From positions 1,550,001 through 1,614,000 of the forward strand of contig NZ_CP080766.1 in NCBI RefSeq assembly GCF_019602855.1: a DNA stretch of 64,000 nt, given 5' to 3'. The position numbers and the translations under genes are program-made. Within the stretch, counting starts at the first letter, position 1, and each line of letters begins with the position of its first letter. Positions 60,088 to 64,000 of the stretch are shown piece after piece. A model generated the notes under the pieces. The model was not told the DNA's origin, did not search any database, and saw only the letters and a program-made list of their open reading frames with translations. Origin of the DNA: Cupriavidus pinatubonensis (GTDB lineage Bacteria; Pseudomonadota; Gammaproteobacteria; Burkholderiales; Burkholderiaceae).

Positions 60088-61599
60088 ATGAATCCAAGCC
60101 GCATCCACGAACTCCTCGAGCCGTGGCTCGCGAGTGAGCCCGAACGCGAATTCATTCATCTCCCCGGTCGCACTGTGACCTACGCCGAGGTCGGCGCGAT
60201 GGCCAGCGCCCTGGAGACGGAACTGCTCGCCTTGGGCGTGCGCCCCGGCGATCGGGTGGTCATCGTGACGGAAAACTGCACCGAGCATATCGCCTTGCTG
60301 CTCGCTTGCAGTCGCGTCGGCGCCTGGTCCTGCGGCGTCAATGCCCGCATGGCAGCCGGCGAAGTCGATGCCTTTGCGCAATTGGTCGATGCGCGGCTGA
60401 TTTACTTCACTACGGGGGTCTCGGCGTCGGCAATGACCCATGCCGGGCGCCACCGGGCCCGCTCATCGACGCTCGGCGCACTCATGCACAGCGACGTGCG
60501 CCTTGAGGCAGTCGCCGAACAAGGCAGCGAAGCCGAGCGCGTCGCGGCGATCATCTCCACCTCCGGCACCACCGGTAGGCCAAAGGGCGTCATGGTGACC
60601 CACGCGGCAGTGCTGCATGCCGCGCGCGTCTCCTGCAAATCGCGCGGCCTGGGTCGCGACGATCGCCTGTGCCTGTTCGTGCCGATGACCCATATCTTCG
60701 GCCTCGCCGCCGTGCTGGCCTCGTCGCTCCTGTCGGGCGCAACCTTGGTCTTGCACCAGACTTTCTCTGCGGCCGATGTGCTCGACGCACTCGCCCATCA
60801 TCGGGTCAGCCAGCTGCAAGGTCCGCCGGCGCTGTATTCGCGCCTCCTTGCCCACCTCGAGACGCATGGCATTGATCGGCCATCAGCGCCGCATCTGCGC
60901 TACATCTACACGGGAAGCAGTCCGCTCGACATCGCGCTGAAGGAGCGCGTGGAGGCTTGTTTCGGCCTGCCGCTGCACCACGGTTATGCAAGTTCGGAAT
61001 CCCCGGTTGGCTGCGCCACTGCAAGCAACGTGCGGCGCCAGGACACCGCCGCAGGCTATCTCCTGGAGGGCATGTCCATTCGCATCGTGGACGCCGACCA
61101 TCGCGATGTAGCGGCGGGCGAGACCGGGGAGATCTGGCTCGCCGGGCCGTATCTGACGCCCGGTTACTTTCGCGATCCCGAGGCCACCCGCCAGGCCTTC
61201 CGTCCCGGCGGCTGGTATGCCACCGGTGATCTTGGGCGGCTGGGGGAGGACGGCGCGTTGTTCATCGTCGGCCGGCTGAAGGAGCTCATCATCCGCTCCG
61301 GCTTCAATGTGTATCCGGCAGAAGTGGAAGCGGTGCTCAATCAGCATCCCAGCGTGCGGCGCTCGGCGGTCGTCGGGCAGCGAGAGCCTGATGGCAACGA
61401 GAGGGTGATCGCTTTCCTCGAGCTTCGCGACGGCACGGGGTTCGATGAGCAGGCACTGCGCGGCTACCTGCGGGAGCAACTGGCTCCCTACAAGCAACCG
61501 GCGCTGTTTCGCGTGCTGCCCTCCATGCCGATGACCGACACCGGCAAGTTGCTCAAACGAAATTTGCTCGCCCACATCGATGCAGTGGCGCAGGGATGA
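60088..61599 (+). CDS. AMP-forming acyl-CoA ligase
   Basis: This encodes 503 residues. TTTGGAG precedes the ATG. ANL motifs: ISTSGTTGRPKGVMVTHAA (~155-173), YIYTGSSPLDIAL, HHGYASSESPVGC, TGDLGRLGEDGALFIVGRLKELIIRSGFNVYPAEVE and catalytic Lys in MTDTGKLLKRNL. It activates the free acid that enters this operon's pathway. It differs from the ligase at 31986 in length and sequence, so the two are not recent duplicates. Confidence 0.93.
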   Translation: MNPSRIHELLEPWLASEPEREFIHLPGRTVTYAEVGAMASALETELLALGVRPGDRVVIVTENCTEHIALLLACSRVGAWSCGVNARMAAGEVDAFAQLVDARLIYFTTGVSASAMTHAGRHRARSSTLGALMHSDVRLEAVAEQGSEAERVAAIISTSGTTGRPKGVMVTHAAVLHAARVSCKSRGLGRDDRLCLFVPMTHIFGLAAVLASSLLSGATLVLHQTFSAADVLDALAHHRVSQLQGPPALYSRLLAHLETHGIDRPSAPHLRYIYTGSSPLDIALKERVEACFGLPLHHGYASSESPVGCATASNVRRQDTAAGYLLEGMSIRIVDADHRDVAAGETGEIWLAGPYLTPGYFRDPEATRQAFRPGGWYATGDLGRLGEDGALFIVGRLKELIIRSGFNVYPAEVEAVLNQHPSVRRSAVVGQREPDGNERVIAFLELRDGTGFDEQALRGYLREQLAPYKQPALFRVLPSMPMTDTGKLLKRNLLAHIDAVAQG

Positions 61600-61647
61600 C
61601 CGGGCTGTTGCCCTCGTGAATTGAACGAAACATCGAAGGAGAAAGAG

Positions 61648-62439
61648 ATGAGTCAGGAAGTCGTGAGTTATGAACTCGATGGCGACGTTGCCATGATCGG
61701 TCTCAACCGCCCGGCCAAGCGTAATGCCTTCAACGACGAACTGCATAAGCAGTTGCATGCGGCAGTGATGCGCGCGGGTGAAGAGGCCAGGTGCGGCGTG
61801 CTGTTCGGTCATGGGGAGTGCTTCAGCGGTGGGCTGGATCTCGCCTACGCCGCGGCGATGTGGGAAAGCGGCAAGGAGCACAAGCTGCCGTATCCCCGCA
61901 ATTACGACACTGAGCTGATCGCTCGGGGCAGGATCCCGTTCGTCTCTGCCTTGCATGGCGCCACCATTGGTGGCGGCTTCGAGGCCGCGGCCAGCACCCA
62001 TATTCGGGTCGCCGACGAAACGACGTTCTTCGCCCTGCCTGAGGGCCAGCGTGGCATCTTCGTCGGCGGCGCCGGCTCGGTGCGGATCAGCCGGCTGATC
62101 GGCACCGCCCTCATGACGGACCTGATGTTGACGGGACGCGTGCTGAACGCCGAGGAGGCGCTGCGCTTCAACGCGGTGCAATATGTGGTGCCCAAGGGGC
62201 AGGCGCTGGAGAAGGCCGTCGCATTGGCCCGGCGCATCTGCGCCAACGCGCCGCTGACCAATTTCGCCATCACCAATGCCTTGCCGCGCATCGCGGATAT
62301 GTCGTACGACGATGGCATCTTCGTCGAGCGGCTGGTCAGCGAATACACCCTCAGCCCCGAAACGACCGCGCGTCTGGGCGAGTTCCTCAACAAGAAGGCG
62401 GCGCCCATCAAGGCGCCGGGAGGGGGAGAGACGCTGTGA
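61648..62439 (+). CDS. Enoyl-CoA hydratase/isomerase (crotonase family)
   Basis: This encodes 263 residues. AAGGAG 6 bases before the ATG at 61648. Motifs: NRPAKRNAFNDELHKQL, GECFSGGLDLAY, oxyanion segment ALHGATIGGGFEAAASTHIRVADETTFFALPEGQRGIFVGGAGSVRISRLIG with one likely catalytic Glu in LPEGQ. The first Glu of two-Glu hydratases is at GGFEAAA. It could hydrate the enoyl-CoA from the dehydrogenase at 58840. The stop overlaps the thiolase start (GTGA). Confidence 0.92.
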   Translation: MSQEVVSYELDGDVAMIGLNRPAKRNAFNDELHKQLHAAVMRAGEEARCGVLFGHGECFSGGLDLAYAAAMWESGKEHKLPYPRNYDTELIARGRIPFVSALHGATIGGGFEAAASTHIRVADETTFFALPEGQRGIFVGGAGSVRISRLIGTALMTDLMLTGRVLNAEEALRFNAVQYVVPKGQALEKAVALARRICANAPLTNFAITNALPRIADMSYDDGIFVERLVSEYTLSPETTARLGEFLNKKAAPIKAPGGGETL

Positions 62440-63608
62440 AGTGCCTGCGCGAATCGGCGATCGTCGCTTATGCCGAAACCAAGGTCATGGAGAAAAGCAA
62501 CCGCGACGTCTGGGAGCTTGATGCCGAAGTCCTCGAAGCCTTGCTCGAACGCAGCGGCTTCGAGAAGGGGGAGATCGACGGCCTGGTCATGGCCGGGTTC
62601 GGGCTGACAGCGGCGGGCGAGAGTTTCTGGGCGCAGGTAACGGCCGACCAGCTCGGCCTGGAACTCGACTACTGCGACCAGGTGCATATCGGCGGCTGTT
62701 CAGCCACGGGCAGTGTCGCACGTGCCGCGGCAGCGATCGATGCCGGCCTGTGCACCACGGTCTTGCTGCTGTTCGCCGATACCGGCGTGGCGGAGAACAA
62801 CCGAGGTGACCGGAGTTTCCGCCGCGAGTGGGCCGATCCGTACGGCGTATTTGGTCCCCCCGACGCTTTCGGCTTGCTGACGCGGCGCTACGAGCATCAG
62901 TATGGACTTGACTACGAGATGCTGGGCAAGCTGGCGGTCACCCAGCGTGCCCATGCCGTGTTGAACGAGAACGCCTGCGAGAAGCTGCGCAAGCCGATCA
63001 CGATCGATGACTACCTCAACTCGCGCATGATTGCCGACCCGATACGTCTGCTCGATTGCGTCATGCGCTGCGACGCCGCTTCCGGCTTGCTGATGACCAG
63101 CAGACGGCGCGCCAGGGAAAAGGGCATCGACAAGTTCATCACGCCGATCGGCTACGGGGAGCGGACCAACTTCCAGGGCGGGGAGAACTTCGTCGATGTG
63201 ACCCGCAGCGGCCACGAGGCTTGCGGCAAACGCGCCCTCGCCCAGGCGGGACTCGCGCTCAAGGATGTCGCATCGTTTCATCCCTACGACGATTTCATCA
63301 TCGCGATCATGCTGCAGCTCGAGGCGTTCGGCTTTTGTGGGCGAGGCCAGGGCGTGCAGTTCATCCGCGAAATGAACTTTTCCTTCGATGGTGATCTACC
63401 CTTGAATACCGGCGGCGGTCAGATCTCGGCAGGACAAGCGGCATGCTGTTCGCACAACCTGATCGAGGCAATAAGGCAGTTGATGGGCGAGGGCGGCGCG
63501 CGTCAGGTCAGGAATACCGCCAATGCGCTGGTGAGTGGCATCGGCTGGATCAATTATTCGCGCAACTGGGGCACGAGCAGCGCCCTGGTTCTGGCGCCCA
63601 ACGCATGA
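62436..63608 (+). CDS. Thiolase-like protein (SCP-x/Ltp2-related)
   Basis: This encodes 390 residues, GTG start in a 4-base overlap with the hydratase. Nucleophile candidate is Cys88 in VHIGGCSATGSVARAA, as in SCP2-type thiolases. The C-terminal region NTGGGQISAGQAACCSHNLIEA stands where true thiolases have GHPxGATG, so the catalytic His of that loop is missing. SFHPYDDFIIAIMLQLEAFGFC replaces the HDCF-type motif. Such changes are known in retro-aldolase-type relatives (Ltp2) that work with DUF35 partners. A DUF35 gene follows at once. It may be a thiolase or an aldolase; sequence alone does not decide. Confidence 0.85.
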   Translation: MKCLRESAIVAYAETKVMEKSNRDVWELDAEVLEALLERSGFEKGEIDGLVMAGFGLTAAGESFWAQVTADQLGLELDYCDQVHIGGCSATGSVARAAAAIDAGLCTTVLLLFADTGVAENNRGDRSFRREWADPYGVFGPPDAFGLLTRRYEHQYGLDYEMLGKLAVTQRAHAVLNENACEKLRKPITIDDYLNSRMIADPIRLLDCVMRCDAASGLLMTSRRRAREKGIDKFITPIGYGERTNFQGGENFVDVTRSGHEACGKRALAQAGLALKDVASFHPYDDFIIAIMLQLEAFGFCGRGQGVQFIREMNFSFDGDLPLNTGGGQISAGQAACCSHNLIEAIRQLMGEGGARQVRNTANALVSGIGWINYSRNWGTSSALVLAPNA

Positions 63609-63626
63609 TCAACACGCAAGGCGACA

Positions 63627-64000
63627 ATGGAAACAGCGACTCCCGATCTTCTCGATGATACGTTGGATGTCAGGCGCGCGATCCGGCCATCCAGCTTCAC
63701 GCAGCCATTCTGGGCCGCGACACGCGAGAAGAAACTGGTCATCCAGTATTGCCGGGCAACCGGCAAGTATCAGCATTACCCGCGCCCAACCAGCATCTTC
63801 ACCGGCCGCAAGACCGACATCGAATGGCGCGAGGTCTCGGGTCGCGGCGAAGTCTTCTCATGGACCGTGGTGCGGCGCGGCCCCGGAGCTTTTCGTGGGC
63901 ACGAGCCCTATGTGGTCGCGTCGGTGACGCTCGATGTCGGCGTCAATGTGATTGCCAACCTGGTCCATTGTTCGCTGGATGAAGTGTTCATCGGCATGAA
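63627..64000 (+). CDS. DUF35 OB-fold protein, partial
   Basis: The first 124 codons are in the window; the gene continues past its end. ATG 63627 has AAGG upstream and lies 18 bases after the thiolase stop. N-terminal helix, rubredoxin-like segment KKLVIQYCRATGKYQHYPRP, then OB-fold EWREVSGRGEVFSWTVVRR...EPYVVASVTLDVGVNVIANLV. In typical members the zinc knuckle is CxxCG; here the second Cys is Ala-Thr-Gly, so zinc binding is doubtful. DUF35 proteins pair with thiolase-like enzymes and help bind the acyl-CoA. Confidence 0.88.
   Translation, partial: METATPDLLDDTLDVRRAIRPSSFTQPFWAATREKKLVIQYCRATGKYQHYPRPTSIFTGRKTDIEWREVSGRGEVFSWTVVRRGPGAFRGHEPYVVASVTLDVGVNVIANLVHCSLDEVFIGM

Overview
The window is high-GC, gene-dense DNA that looks like a Burkholderiaceae chromosome, most likely Cupriavidus or a close Ralstonia relative. 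This is inferred from gene content: an Entner-Doudoroff set (edd, zwf, pgl, glk), four Bug/TctC-type periplasmic binding proteins without TctAB partners, a fused indolepyruvate oxidoreductase, a FAD monooxygenase with a DUF2783 gene, and many acyl-CoA genes. No rRNA, tRNA, CRISPR array, insertion sequence or phage gene was recognised.

Positions 1-29,000 are mostly housekeeping and stress genes: the end of a sigma-54 activator, two small exported proteins, a YihY-type membrane protein, prfC, an MFS exporter, an AraC regulator, an MscS channel, the divergent edd / zwf-pgl-glk locus, a two-component system, a YccF protein, a MarR/DUF2783/FAD-monooxygenase set divergent from an OPT transporter, an acyl-CoA dehydrogenase, an uncharacterised gene behind a LexA box, an M16 peptidase, and an ada-alkA / ogt / thpR operon. 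A 16-base motif (GCAGAAACGGGTACGC) occurs ten times here, mostly between genes, and was not found after 28,914. Four copies lie next to a decayed 2-hydroxyacid dehydrogenase gene.

Positions 29,000-48,000 move into accessory catabolism. A YcgR-like PilZ protein and IclR and LysR regulators precede a plus-strand operon (acyl-CoA ligase, acyl-CoA dehydrogenase, Bug protein, CaiB-type CoA-transferase). On the minus strand follow an MHS-type transporter, two tandem Bug proteins, a 1186-residue indolepyruvate ferredoxin oxidoreductase, and a SAF / UxaA / GntR / Ldh-type operon for a hydroxy acid.

Positions 48,000-57,100 form one tightly packed plus-strand unit of ten genes with a good sigma-70 promoter and a terminator: two related small unknown proteins, a zinc-type quinone reductase, a TauD/TfdA dioxygenase, the three-gene proton-translocating transhydrogenase (pntAA, pntAB, pntB), then SDR, acyl-CoA dehydrogenase and aminoglycoside-phosphotransferase-like kinase. 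The last three resemble LvaD, LvaC and LvaA of levulinate catabolism and the ACAD10/ACAD11 kinase-dehydrogenase pair, suggesting 4-hydroxyacyl-CoA breakdown.

Positions 57,100-64,000 hold a regulatory stretch with two palindromes, then a beta-oxidation-like operon (Bug protein, acyl-CoA dehydrogenase, acyl-CoA ligase, crotonase, thiolase-like protein, DUF35 protein) that runs off the window end.
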